NCBI GenBank assembly: GCA_023420795.1 | Contig: JAEZVM010000270.1 | Coordinates: 1-5,785 of the forward strand | From: Pseudomonadota bacterium | GTDB taxonomy: Bacteria > Pseudomonadota > Gammaproteobacteria > Burkholderiales > Burkholderiaceae_D | DNA: 5,785 nucleotides | Reading direction: 5' to 3' | In this document: piece by piece, positions 1 through 5,766 of the stretch | Position numbering within the stretch: position 1 is the first letter of the stretch | Layout: every line of letters starts with the position of its first letter | Translations under genes and position numbers: made by a program | Notes under the pieces: model-generated | Databases searched by the model: none | What the model was told of the DNA's origin: nothing | Seen by the model: only the letters and a program-made list of their open reading frames with translations

Positions 1-497
1 CGCTTTACGCACTGTACCGGGATGTGTATTCCTCATCCGATGCAATGAGCGAGAGCCTCGATGAAAAGTACCCTTCCCTCGACGCTTTCGAAGCGGATAT
101 CGCGGCACTACAGCGCCTTCCCGGCGCGGTCGCCCTGGCTGCGGGGATCAACGGCAAACCTACCGCCTACGTCACGATCAGGCCGCGCAAGCCGGCGCGA
201 CTGCAGCATACCGCCGATCTCAACATGGGCGTGGCCAGCGAGGCGCGCGGAAAGGGATTGGGCCGGCTGGCTCTCGAAGCAGCGCTCGCGCAGGCCACCG
301 CCTCACCTGCCCTCGAAATTCTCTACCTGATGGTACGGGCTGACAATTCCGCAGCGATCCGCTTGTACGAGACCTGCGGATTCGAAACGCTGGCGGTGCT
401 GAACCGCGACATCAGGATCGCGAACCGCTATTTCGACGGCCTCCTGATGCGCGCTTTTGTACGGCGATCAGCCGACGCACAAGCATCGGCGGTATAG
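1..497 (+). CDS. GNAT family N-acetyltransferase, 5' end missing
   Basis: This is an acetyl-CoA-dependent N-acetyltransferase of the GNAT fold; the substrate cannot be told. The frame is open to the left edge. Codons from position 3 read LYALYRD before the GTG at 24, and this looks like the usual first helix of a GNAT protein, so the true start probably lies outside the window and GTG 24 is only the first possible start inside it. About 164 residues are visible, so perhaps 10 to 20 are missing. Motif A is present as NMGVASEARGKGLGRLAL, with the RGKGLG acetyl-CoA pyrophosphate-binding loop matching R/Q-x-x-G-x-G/A. Motif B is present as VRADNSAAIRLYETCGFE, the typical N..A..LY...GF. No signal peptide or membrane segment is seen. 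It ends in TAG, 40 bases before the DUF1289 gene on the same strand, so the two may be co-transcribed. Family is sure; specific function is unknown. Confidence 0.88.
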   Translation, partial: LYALYRDVYSSSDAMSESLDEKYPSLDAFEADIAALQRLPGAVALAAGINGKPTAYVTIRPRKPARLQHTADLNMGVASEARGKGLGRLALEAALAQATASPALEILYLMVRADNSAAIRLYETCGFETLAVLNRDIRIANRYFDGLLMRAFVRRSADAQASAV

Positions 498-537
498 TCT
501 GCGGATTGGCTCATGCCTGCTTTCTGACACCCCCAAC

Positions 538-723
538 ATGGAAATTCCTACCCGTCCCGACACGCCCTGCGTTGCCGTCTGCACCACCACATTCGATGAC
601 GTCTGCCGTGGCTGCGGGCGCACCGTCGCCGAAGTCGCGAACTGGGTGTTCATGACGGAGGAGGAAAAGGAGCATGTCTGGATCAGGATCACGGCGGAAG
701 GTTATCCGCGCCGGAGCTCCTGA
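538..723 (+). CDS. DUF1289 family small cysteine-rich protein
   Basis: This encodes 61 residues belonging to the DUF1289 family of short proteobacterial proteins of unknown function. Four cysteines (C11, C15, C23, C26; spacing C-x3-C-x7-C-x2-C) sit in the family pattern PCVAVC...VCRGCGRTVAEVANW...MTEEEKEHV, which runs through about residue 47. The arrangement suggests metal or Fe-S binding, but that is inference. I chose ATG 538 because homology begins a few residues after it. The same frame extends up to TTG 457, but that would overlap the acetyltransferase gene by 41 bases and add residues unlike the family. The ribosome-binding site before ATG 538 is poor, which fits translation following the upstream gene. 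The stop lies 27 bases from the end of the convergent ntrC. Confidence 0.85.
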   Translation: MEIPTRPDTPCVAVCTTTFDDVCRGCGRTVAEVANWVFMTEEEKEHVWIRITAEGYPRRSS

Positions 724-750
724 TCCGTCAGTACATTTCCGGCAACGGGA

Positions 751-2295
751 TCATTCGTCCTTCGCGCCGTCGATGCCGAGCTCGTGGATCTTGCGCGTGA
801 TGGTATTGCGCCCGATGCCGAGACGCACCGCCGCATCGTTCTTGCGGCCATGCGTATGCTTCAGCGCCGTCTTGATCAGCGCCGATTCGAACTGGCGGCC
901 CAGCGCATCCATTACTTCCGGCTGACCGGCTGCCAGCATGTGCGCCGCCTCGCTTTCGAGCAATGCGACCCATCCCGCCTTGTCCGCCCTACCGTTGCCG
1001 TTGCCATTCCCATTGGCAGCAGGTGCCGGCACATAGGCGTCGAACGATACCGGCGCGACAGGAGCCTCCGGCTGCGGAGCGGATGCAGGCGCAGCGACAG
1101 GAATCCGCACCACCGGCGGAACAGATTCCTGTGCGGCCGGCTGGCCATGTGTCAGCTCAGGCGGCAAGTCCTTCACTTCCACCGTCTGCCCCGGCGCCAT
1201 CACCGTGATCCAGTTGCACAGGTTCTCCAGCTGACGCACATTGCCGGGGAAATCGAGGCCGGACAGGAACTGCATCGCGCCGTCGGACATGCGCTTTGCC
1301 TCCACACCCAGCTGCTTGGCGCTCTGCGCCAGGAAGTGGCGCGTCAGCAGCGGAATATCATCGCGCCGCTCGCGCAGGCTCGGCAGGCGCAGGCGGATCA
1401 CGTTCAGGCGATGATACAAGTCCTCGCGGAACAGCCCTTCCTTCACGCGCAGCTCCAGGTTCTGGTGCGTAGCCGCGATCACGCGCACATTCGCCTTCAG
1501 CGGCTGATGGCCGCCGACACGATAGAAGTGGCCATCGGACAGCACACGCAAAAGGCGCGTTTGCAAATCGAATGGCATGTCGCCGATTTCATCGAGGAAC
1601 AGCGTGCCGTTCTCTGCCTGCTCGAAGCGGCCGCGCCGCATTGCCTGCGCGCCGGTGAACGCGCCGCGCTCATGACCGAACAGTTCGGATTCGAGCAGGT
1701 CCTTCGGGATCGCGGCGGTGTTCAAGGCGATATACGGCTGCGCTGCGCGCGGACTGTGCTTGTGCAGCGCGCGCGCAACGAGTTCCTTGCCGGTGCCGGA
1801 TTCGCCAGTGATCAGGACCGTGACATTCGACTGCGACAGACGGCCGATCGCGCGGAACACGTCCTGCATCGCCGGTGCCTGCCCAAGGATCTCCGGCGTC
1901 TCGGCGGAGGCCTGCTCGACATCTGCCTCCCGCAGGCTCTCTTCCAGCGCACGGCGGATCAGCTCGACTGCCTTGTCGACATCGAAAGGTTTGGCCAGGT
2001 ATTCAAAGGCGCCGCCCTGGAAGGCAGCCACCGCAGAGTCGAGATCGGAGAACGCGGTGATCACGATCACCGGCAGGCCCGGGTGTTTCGCCTTCACCGT
2101 CTGCAGCAGCTCCAGTCCGGACTCGCCCGGCATCCGGATGTCCGACACCAGCACCTGCGGAACGCTGTTCTGAAGCGCCTCCATCGCATCGCGCGCATTG
2201 GAAAAGCTCCTGGTGACGAGGTTCTCGCGGGCGAGCGCCTTTTCCAGCACCCATCGAATCGATTCGTCGTCGTCAACAATCCAGATTGGTTTCAT
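751..2295 (-). CDS. ntrC: nitrogen regulation response regulator NtrC (GlnG)
   Basis: NtrC is the cytoplasmic sigma-54-dependent activator of nitrogen-limitation genes, phosphorylated by NtrB. The protein has 514 residues. The receiver domain spans about 1-120, with acidic pocket D8-D10, phospho-acceptor D52 in VSDIRMPG, T80 and K102. The AAA+ domain spans about 136-381, with Walker A GESGTGKE at 164-171, the sigma-54-contacting GAFTGA at 211-216, Walker B LFLDE (D235, E236) and the FREDLYHRLNV arginine segment. A Fis-type helix-turn-helix lies at about 483-506 (GRKNDAAVRLGIGRNTITRKI). The linker at about 382-440 is Ala/Pro-rich and contains (NG)4, making the protein roughly 45 residues longer than enteric NtrC (about 469). 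ATG 2295 is preceded by a modest GAGAAG ribosome-binding site. It lies 54 bases downstream of ntrB and is very probably co-transcribed with it. All key residues are intact. Confidence 0.98.
   Translation of the reverse strand: MKPIWIVDDDESIRWVLEKALARENLVTRSFSNARDAMEALQNSVPQVLVSDIRMPGESGLELLQTVKAKHPGLPVIVITAFSDLDSAVAAFQGGAFEYLAKPFDVDKAVELIRRALEESLREADVEQASAETPEILGQAPAMQDVFRAIGRLSQSNVTVLITGESGTGKELVARALHKHSPRAAQPYIALNTAAIPKDLLESELFGHERGAFTGAQAMRRGRFEQAENGTLFLDEIGDMPFDLQTRLLRVLSDGHFYRVGGHQPLKANVRVIAATHQNLELRVKEGLFREDLYHRLNVIRLRLPSLRERRDDIPLLTRHFLAQSAKQLGVEAKRMSDGAMQFLSGLDFPGNVRQLENLCNWITVMAPGQTVEVKDLPPELTHGQPAAQESVPPVVRIPVAAPASAPQPEAPVAPVSFDAYVPAPAANGNGNGNGRADKAGWVALLESEAAHMLAAGQPEVMDALGRQFESALIKTALKHTHGRKNDAAVRLGIGRNTITRKIHELGIDGAKDE
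991..1014 (-). repeat. Four hexamer units encoding (Asn-Gly)4 in the NtrC linker
   Basis: Read on the minus strand, four consecutive six-base units (AATGGG, AATGGC, AACGGC, AACGGT) encode NGNGNGNG at residues 428-435, in the flexible linker just before the DNA-binding domain. The units differ at synonymous positions, so this is a degenerate tandem repeat. Copy number could vary between strains without breaking the frame. Confidence 0.85.
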
Positions 2296-2349
2296 GTTCT
2301 TCTCAGCGTCCCGCGAGGTGCGACGTTATGCAGAGCACTTCAGAGCGCT

Positions 2350-3423
2350 CTAAGGCAGTGGTATCAGTATTCTGAAATCGGTGTATCCCGGCCTGCTTTC
2401 GCATTCGATCACGCCCATGTGCTGCTGCACGAAGGTCTGCGCCAGCGTCAGTCCCAATCCGCTGCCGCCGTCCTTTCCCGATACGAGCGGATAGAAGACA
2501 CGGTCACGGATTTCGGGCGGGATGCCCGGTCCATTGTCAACGATATGCAAATCCAATGCCAGCCTGTAACGAACCTTGGCGAGCGTGACCTGCCGTGCGA
2601 CGCGCGTCTGCAATGTCAGCACAGCATCGCCTGCCTTGATCCGTTCGGACAGGGCTTGCGCCGCGTTGTGCGCGATGTTCAGCACCGCCTGAATCAGTTG
2701 CTCCTTGTCGCCGCGGAACTCGGGAACCGACAGATCGTAATCGCGCCTGATCGTCAGCCCGCTCGGAAATTCGGCCAGGATCAGGCTGCGCACCCGTTCG
2801 CACACTTCGTGGATATTGACGTCGCCGACGATATGCGGCCGCCGGTGCGGCGCCAGCAAGCGGTCCACCAGCGTCTGCAGGCGGTCGGCCTCCTTGATGA
2901 TCACCTGCGTGTATTCGCGCAGCTCCTTCAGGTGCCGCTCCGGCAGTTCCAGTTCCAGCAGTTGCGCGGCGCCGCGGATGCCGCCGAGCGGATTCTTGAT
3001 CTCATGCGCGAGGTTGCGGATCAGCTCCTTGTTGGCCTGGCTCTGGTCGAGCAGCCGCTCTTCCCGGTCGAGCTTGAGCTGCTGCACGTTTTCGCGCAGT
3101 TCGATCAGTACCGGCATGTCGGTCCGATCAAGCGCGGTGACGATCACATGCACATGCAGCGACTCGCGGCCGGGGCGCTCCAGCGCAAGGTCGAGCCGCG
3201 TGTCGGCGAACTGGTGCCTGGCTGCCTGCTCGGCGACCTCGGTCAGCTTCGCGCCGTTCAGGAACAGGTCATCCAGCTTCTGGTTCGCCAGGATCTTGAA
3301 CGAGCATTCCAGCAGGTTTTCCGCGGCCGGATTCGCATAGGCCACGCGGCCGTCGGCATCCAGGATGATGACGGCCGACGACAGCAGGTCGAGTCCTTCC
3401 AGCGAAATTGTTTTTGCGGTCAT
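2350..3423 (-). CDS. ntrB: nitrogen regulation sensor histidine kinase NtrB (GlnL)
   Basis: NtrB is the soluble kinase/phosphatase that sets the phosphorylation of NtrC in response to PII. From ATG 3423 the protein has 357 residues. An N-terminal PAS domain spans about residues 8-75 (GLDLLSSAVIILDADGRVAYAN). The dimerisation/phosphoacceptor domain carries the H-box NLAHEIKNPLGG with H140, next to E. coli H139. The C-terminal ATPase domain has an N-box (VLNIAHNAAQAL), G1 DNGPGIP at about 296-302 and G2 GSGLGL at about 320-325. No membrane segment is seen, as expected. A TTG at 3438 would add five residues, but it abuts a stable hairpin, whereas ATG 3423 has a GGACGA site nine bases upstream and gives the better family numbering. 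It is followed after 54 bases by ntrC. Transcription may come from a promoter inside the preceding gene or by read-through of the hairpin at 3439-3471. Confidence 0.97.
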   Translation of the reverse strand: MTAKTISLEGLDLLSSAVIILDADGRVAYANPAAENLLECSFKILANQKLDDLFLNGAKLTEVAEQAARHQFADTRLDLALERPGRESLHVHVIVTALDRTDMPVLIELRENVQQLKLDREERLLDQSQANKELIRNLAHEIKNPLGGIRGAAQLLELELPERHLKELREYTQVIIKEADRLQTLVDRLLAPHRRPHIVGDVNIHEVCERVRSLILAEFPSGLTIRRDYDLSVPEFRGDKEQLIQAVLNIAHNAAQALSERIKAGDAVLTLQTRVARQVTLAKVRYRLALDLHIVDNGPGIPPEIRDRVFYPLVSGKDGGSGLGLTLAQTFVQQHMGVIECESRPGYTDFRILIPLP

Positions 3424-3426
3424 AGC

Positions 3427-3432
3427 TCGTCC
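3427..3432 (-). promoter_or_regulatory. Ribosome-binding site favouring the ATG start of ntrB
   Basis: On the minus strand GGACGA is followed by GCT and then ATG 3423. It is a modest Shine-Dalgarno match at a normal distance. The competing TTG at 3438 has only the closing arm of the hairpin upstream of it and no purine-rich site, so this short element decides the start. It lies seven bases beyond the hairpin base, so folding upstream could influence access to it. Confidence 0.5.
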
Positions 3433-3438
3433 GTTCAA

Positions 3439-3471
3439 ATGGAAAGGGCCGCATCACGCGGCCCTTTCCAT
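3439..3471 (-). terminator. 14-bp perfect hairpin between the DUF4124-like gene and ntrB
   Basis: The arms at 3439-3452 (ATGGAAAGGGCCGC) and 3458-3471 (GCGGCCCTTTCCAT) are perfectly complementary around the five-base loop ATCAC. The hairpin begins 14 bases after the stop of the upstream gene. On the minus strand the GC core GGGCCGC/GCGGCCC is followed by TTTCCATTTG, an interrupted T tract. It therefore looks like an intrinsic terminator of middling strength, through which some read-through into ntrB is plausible. Its base is 15 bases from the ntrB ATG, so it also forms part of the ntrB leader. Confidence 0.7.
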
Positions 3472-3485
3472 GCAAGCGTCATGCT

Positions 3486-3986
3486 TTATTTTAAGTTATC
3501 GATCTCGCGCTTCAAGGCTTCGACGTTTTTCTCACTGCGCGCGATATCTTCCTTCATCGAGGCCACACGCTCCTGGTATTTCGCGTAGTTGCGCTCGTCG
3601 CCACGGCGCTCCGGCTCGCCGTTGTTGAACTCCTGCTTCAGGCTCGCAAGCTTCTTTTCCTCATTCTTCATCTCGTCGAGCAGAATCTGGCGACGGTCGT
3701 TATCGCGCGCCTTCTGCATTCCGCTATCGACCTTCGGGAAGTCGGCCGGCGCGGCAGATGCCGGCTTGGCCGCCGCTGTCTGCGCGACCACCTTCTTCGC
3801 GGGCGTCGCCGGCGCCGGAATCATCGTAATTCCCGGAAGATCGACCTTCTTGCAGCCCTTGGTCGCGCCGGTATTCTTGTACTCCTTCTTGCCGCTCTCA
3901 TCGACGCATAAATAGACTTCACTCTGCGCCTGCGCGAAACCGCTCGTGGCCGCGAGCAAAAGCAATCCGATCAATTGTCGCTTCAT
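3486..3986 (-). CDS. exported DUF4124-like protein with C-terminal coiled coil
   Basis: This encodes 166 residues of unknown function. Residues 1-20 form a Sec signal peptide (MKRQ, then LIGLLLLAATSGFAQA) with likely cleavage at AQA|QS, placing the product in the periplasm. Residues 22-49 (VYLCVDESGKKEYKNTG...KGCKK) resemble the DUF4124 domain, with cysteines C27 and C45 that could form a disulphide. An Ala/Pro/Lys-rich spacer follows at about 55-90. Residues about 95-166 are highly charged with heptad-like leucines and valines, consistent with a coiled coil. The frame is open up to 4049, but ATG 3986 is preferred because it starts directly at the signal peptide, has AAGAAAG upstream, and leaves room for a promoter. 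It lies between the glnA terminator and the ntrB hairpin, so it is probably its own unit. A tie to nitrogen control is suggested only by position. Confidence 0.85.
   Translation of the reverse strand: MKRQLIGLLLLAATSGFAQAQSEVYLCVDESGKKEYKNTGATKGCKKVDLPGITMIPAPATPAKKVVAQTAAAKPASAAPADFPKVDSGMQKARDNDRRQILLDEMKNEEKKLASLKQEFNNGEPERRGDERNYAKYQERVASMKEDIARSEKNVEALKREIDNLK
3488..3515 (-). promoter_or_regulatory. Possible sigma-70 promoter for ntrBC inside the upstream gene
   Basis: On the minus strand TTGAAG (3510-3515) and TAAAAT (3488-3493) are separated by 16 bases, matching TTGACA at 4 of 6 and TATAAT at 5 of 6. The element overlaps the last codons and stop of the exported-protein gene. A transcript would start near 3481, contain the hairpin 3439-3471 and reach ntrB after about 58 bases. 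The match could be chance, since AAA/TAA codons create the -10 box. Confidence 0.35.
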
Positions 3987-4015
3987 AATCTTTCTTAATG
4001 GAAACTGTTTGGCGC

Positions 4016-4044
4016 TTATTAGTTTAGGATAAGAACCAAGGCAA
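4016..4044 (-). promoter_or_regulatory. Possible sigma-70 promoter of the exported-protein gene
   Basis: On the minus strand TTGCCT (4039-4044) and TAATAA (4016-4021) are 17 bases apart. The -35 box matches 4 of 6 and the -10 box only 3 of 6, but the spacing is ideal and the A+T-rich setting fits. The start would fall near 4009, giving a leader of about 23 bases before ATG 3986. A local promoter is expected because a strong terminator separates this gene from glnA. Confidence 0.35.
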
Positions 4045-4095
4045 TACAAACCTGCCGATCAGAACACGCTTGCCGTACAACAGTTCCCATAATAA

Positions 4096-4127
4096 AAAAG
4101 CGGGAAAGCCGCAGCTTCCCCGCTTTT
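4096..4127 (-). terminator. Intrinsic terminator of glnA
   Basis: The stem pairs AAAAGCGGG (4096-4104) with CCCGCTTTT (4119-4127), continues past one A/C mismatch through AAG/CTT, and closes on a small loop. On the minus strand it is followed by an uninterrupted run of six T (CGCTTTTTTATT), a classical Rho-independent terminator 28 bases after the glnA stop. The plus strand also ends in TTTT, but no convergent gene needs it here. Confidence 0.9.
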
Positions 4128-4155
4128 CGTGCTTCAGCCTTTCGGCCAGCGCATC

Positions 4156-5571
4156 TTACAGCGAGTAGTACATATCGAACTCGACCGGGTGGGTCGTCAT
4201 GCGGAAGCGCTGGACTTCCTGCATCTTCAGTTCGATGTAGGCGTCAATCATGGTGTCGCTGAACACGCCGCCACGGGTCAGGAACTCGCGATCCTTGTCC
4301 AGGTATTCCAGTGCCTGCTCGAGCGAGTGGCACACGGTCGGGATCAGCTTGTCTTCTTCCGGCGGCAGGTGGTACAGGTCCTTGGTCGCTGCTTCGCCCG
4401 GGTGGATCTTGTTCTGCACACCGTCCAGACCGGCCATCATCAACGCTGCGAAGCCGAGGTACGGGTTCATCAGCGGATCCGGGAAGCGTGCTTCGACGCG
4501 GCGGCCCTTCGGATTCGCAACGTGCGGAATACGGATCGATGCGGAACGGTTCTTCGCCGAATAGGCCAGCTTGACCGGTGCTTCGTAGCCTGGCACCAGA
4601 CGCTTGTACGAGTTGGTGCCCGGATTCGTGATCGCGTTCAGCGCGCGAGCGTGCTTGATGATGCCGCCGATGTAGTACAGCGCGAAGTCGGACAGGCCTG
4701 CATAGCCGTCGCCGGCGAACAGGTTCTTGCCATCCTTCCAGATGGACTGGTGAACGTGCATGCCCGAACCGTTGTCGCCGACGATAGGCTTCGGCATGAA
4801 GGTTGCGGTCTTGCCATAGGTGTGCGCGACATTCCAGATCACATACTTCATGTTCTGGGTCCAGTCGGCGCGCTCGACCAGCGTGGAGAACTTGGTGCCG
4901 AGTTCATTCTGGCCGGCACCTGCCACTTCGTGATGGTGCACTTCAACCGGGATGCCCATCGCTTCAAGGATCAGCGACATTTCCGAGCGCATGTCCTGGA
5001 AGCTGTCGACTGGCGGAACCGGGAAATAGCCGCCCTTGACGGTCGGACGGTGGCCGGTGTTGCCGCCTTCGAGATCCTTGCCGGTGCTCCAGGACGCTTC
5101 TTCGGAATTGACCTTCACAAAGCAGCCGGACATGTCGACCTTCCAGCGCACGCTGTCGAAGATGAAAAACTCGGGTTCCGGGCCGAAGTAGGCGGTATCG
5201 CCCAGGCCGGAGGACTTCAGGTAGGCTTCGGCGCGCTTGGCGATCGAACGCGGGTCGCGGTCATAGCCCTTGCCGTCGGTCGGCTCGATCACGTCGCACT
5301 GCATGAACATCGTCGTCTCTTCCATGAACGGATCGATGTTTGCGGTATTCGGGTCCGGCATCAGCAGCATGTCGGATGCTTCAATGCCCTTCCAGCCGGC
5401 GATCGAGGAGCCGTCAAACGCATGGCCGGACTCGAACTTGTCCATGCCGAACTGGGAAACCGGAACGGTGACGTGCTGTTCCTTGCCCCGGGTATCGGCG
5501 AAACGGAAGTCAACGAACTTGACTTCGTGTTCCTTCGCCATCTTCAAGACCTCTGCGGCCGTCTTTGCCAT
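4156..5571 (-). CDS. glnA: type I glutamine synthetase GlnA
   Basis: GlnA catalyses ATP-dependent amidation of glutamate with ammonia to give glutamine, as a cytoplasmic dodecamer. The protein has 471 residues, the usual length for GSI-beta (E. coli 469). Active-site residues match E. coli with an offset of three: metal ligands E132 and E134 (GPEPEFFIFD), E215 and E223 (HHHEVAGAGQNELG) and H272 (GDNGSGMHVHQS). The N-terminal signature FDGSSIAGW starts at residue 52, and the glutamate/ATP region NPGTNSYKRLVPGYEAP is intact. Y400 in KDLYHLPPEE is the adenylylation site, so activity should be controlled by GlnE. ATG 5571 has a strong AGGAG six bases upstream. A sigma-54 promoter lies about 100 bases upstream and an intrinsic terminator 28 bases downstream, so glnA can be transcribed alone under NtrC control. 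Confidence 0.99.
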   Translation of the reverse strand: MAKTAAEVLKMAKEHEVKFVDFRFADTRGKEQHVTVPVSQFGMDKFESGHAFDGSSIAGWKGIEASDMLLMPDPNTANIDPFMEETTMFMQCDVIEPTDGKGYDRDPRSIAKRAEAYLKSSGLGDTAYFGPEPEFFIFDSVRWKVDMSGCFVKVNSEEASWSTGKDLEGGNTGHRPTVKGGYFPVPPVDSFQDMRSEMSLILEAMGIPVEVHHHEVAGAGQNELGTKFSTLVERADWTQNMKYVIWNVAHTYGKTATFMPKPIVGDNGSGMHVHQSIWKDGKNLFAGDGYAGLSDFALYYIGGIIKHARALNAITNPGTNSYKRLVPGYEAPVKLAYSAKNRSASIRIPHVANPKGRRVEARFPDPLMNPYLGFAALMMAGLDGVQNKIHPGEAATKDLYHLPPEEDKLIPTVCHSLEQALEYLDKDREFLTRGGVFSDTMIDAYIELKMQEVQRFRMTTHPVEFDMYYSL

Positions 5572-5679
5572 GCGAATCTCCTAAATGAGCAAAATGATAT
5601 GGAATCTTGTGAATCTGCTTGAAGCGCTCCGGCGCATATGCATGTACTCAGGAGCAATCAGAATTCGGAATGAAGGATT

Positions 5680-5695
5680 AGCAGAATCCGTGCCA
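5680..5695 (-). promoter_or_regulatory. sigma-54 promoter of glnA
   Basis: On the minus strand TGGCACGGATTCTGCT matches the sigma-54 consensus TGGCACG-N4-TTGCW at every position except the first T of TTGC. The invariant GG (5694-5693) and GC (5682-5681) are exactly 12 bases apart, as required for -24/-12 promoters. Transcription should start near 5669, giving a leader of about 98 bases. Position upstream of glnA, with ntrC in the same locus, makes NtrC the expected activator. No standard NtrC site (TGCACC-N5-GGTGCA) is seen in the 90 bases available upstream. Confidence 0.88.
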
Positions 5696-5744
5696 CCATC
5701 TTGAATAAAGACAATTATCGTGAAATGCCAGCTTATGATCGTTC

Positions 5745-5766
5745 CCAAGGAAATAAATTGCCTTGG
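5745..5766. repeat. Inverted repeat CCAAGG-N10-CCTTGG upstream of the glnA promoter
   Basis: CCAAGG (5745-5750) and CCTTGG (5761-5766) form a perfect six-base dyad centred near 5755.5, about 87 bases upstream of the predicted sigma-54 start. GGAAATAA also recurs as a direct repeat at 5749 and 5765, a 16-base period. The dyad spacing does not fit the 17-bp NtrC site, so the binding protein, if any, is unknown. The rest of 5696-5785 is A+T-rich with no gene visible. Confidence 0.5.

Noticed and set aside
457..537. TTG-initiated extension of the DUF1289 protein
   Set aside because: It overlaps the acetyltransferase gene by 41 bases and adds residues unlike the family; ATG 538 begins close to the conserved region.
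724..756. Possible bidirectional terminator between the DUF1289 gene and ntrC (TTCCG-GCAA-CGGGA)
   Set aside because: The stem is only five pairs with one wobble, and no T run follows on either strand.
784..3588. A 934-codon open frame on the plus strand across ntrC and ntrB
   Set aside because: It is exactly codon-aligned antisense to both genes. In this frame stops arise only where the sense strand uses TTA, CTA or TCA, which are rare in GC-rich genes. Its translation is Arg/Gln/His-rich with no recognisable domain.
3987..4049. 21-residue N-terminal extension of the exported protein
   Set aside because: It would bury the signal peptide behind a charged lead and run through the likely promoter; ATG 3986 starts directly at the signal peptide.
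5594..5618. Possible second, sigma-70 promoter of glnA (TATCAT as -10)
   Set aside because: The -10 box matches 5 of 6, but the paired -35 (TTCAAG) is weak and the start would fall almost on the ribosome-binding site.
4129..5622. A 497-codon open frame antisense to glnA
   Set aside because: It has the same codon-aligned antisense geometry and cause; glnA on the other strand has every catalytic residue.
5696..5712. IHF-like site beside the glnA sigma-54 promoter
   Set aside because: The best match has at least two mismatches to WATCAANNNNTTR and abuts the -24 box, where bending between enhancer and promoter would not be useful.
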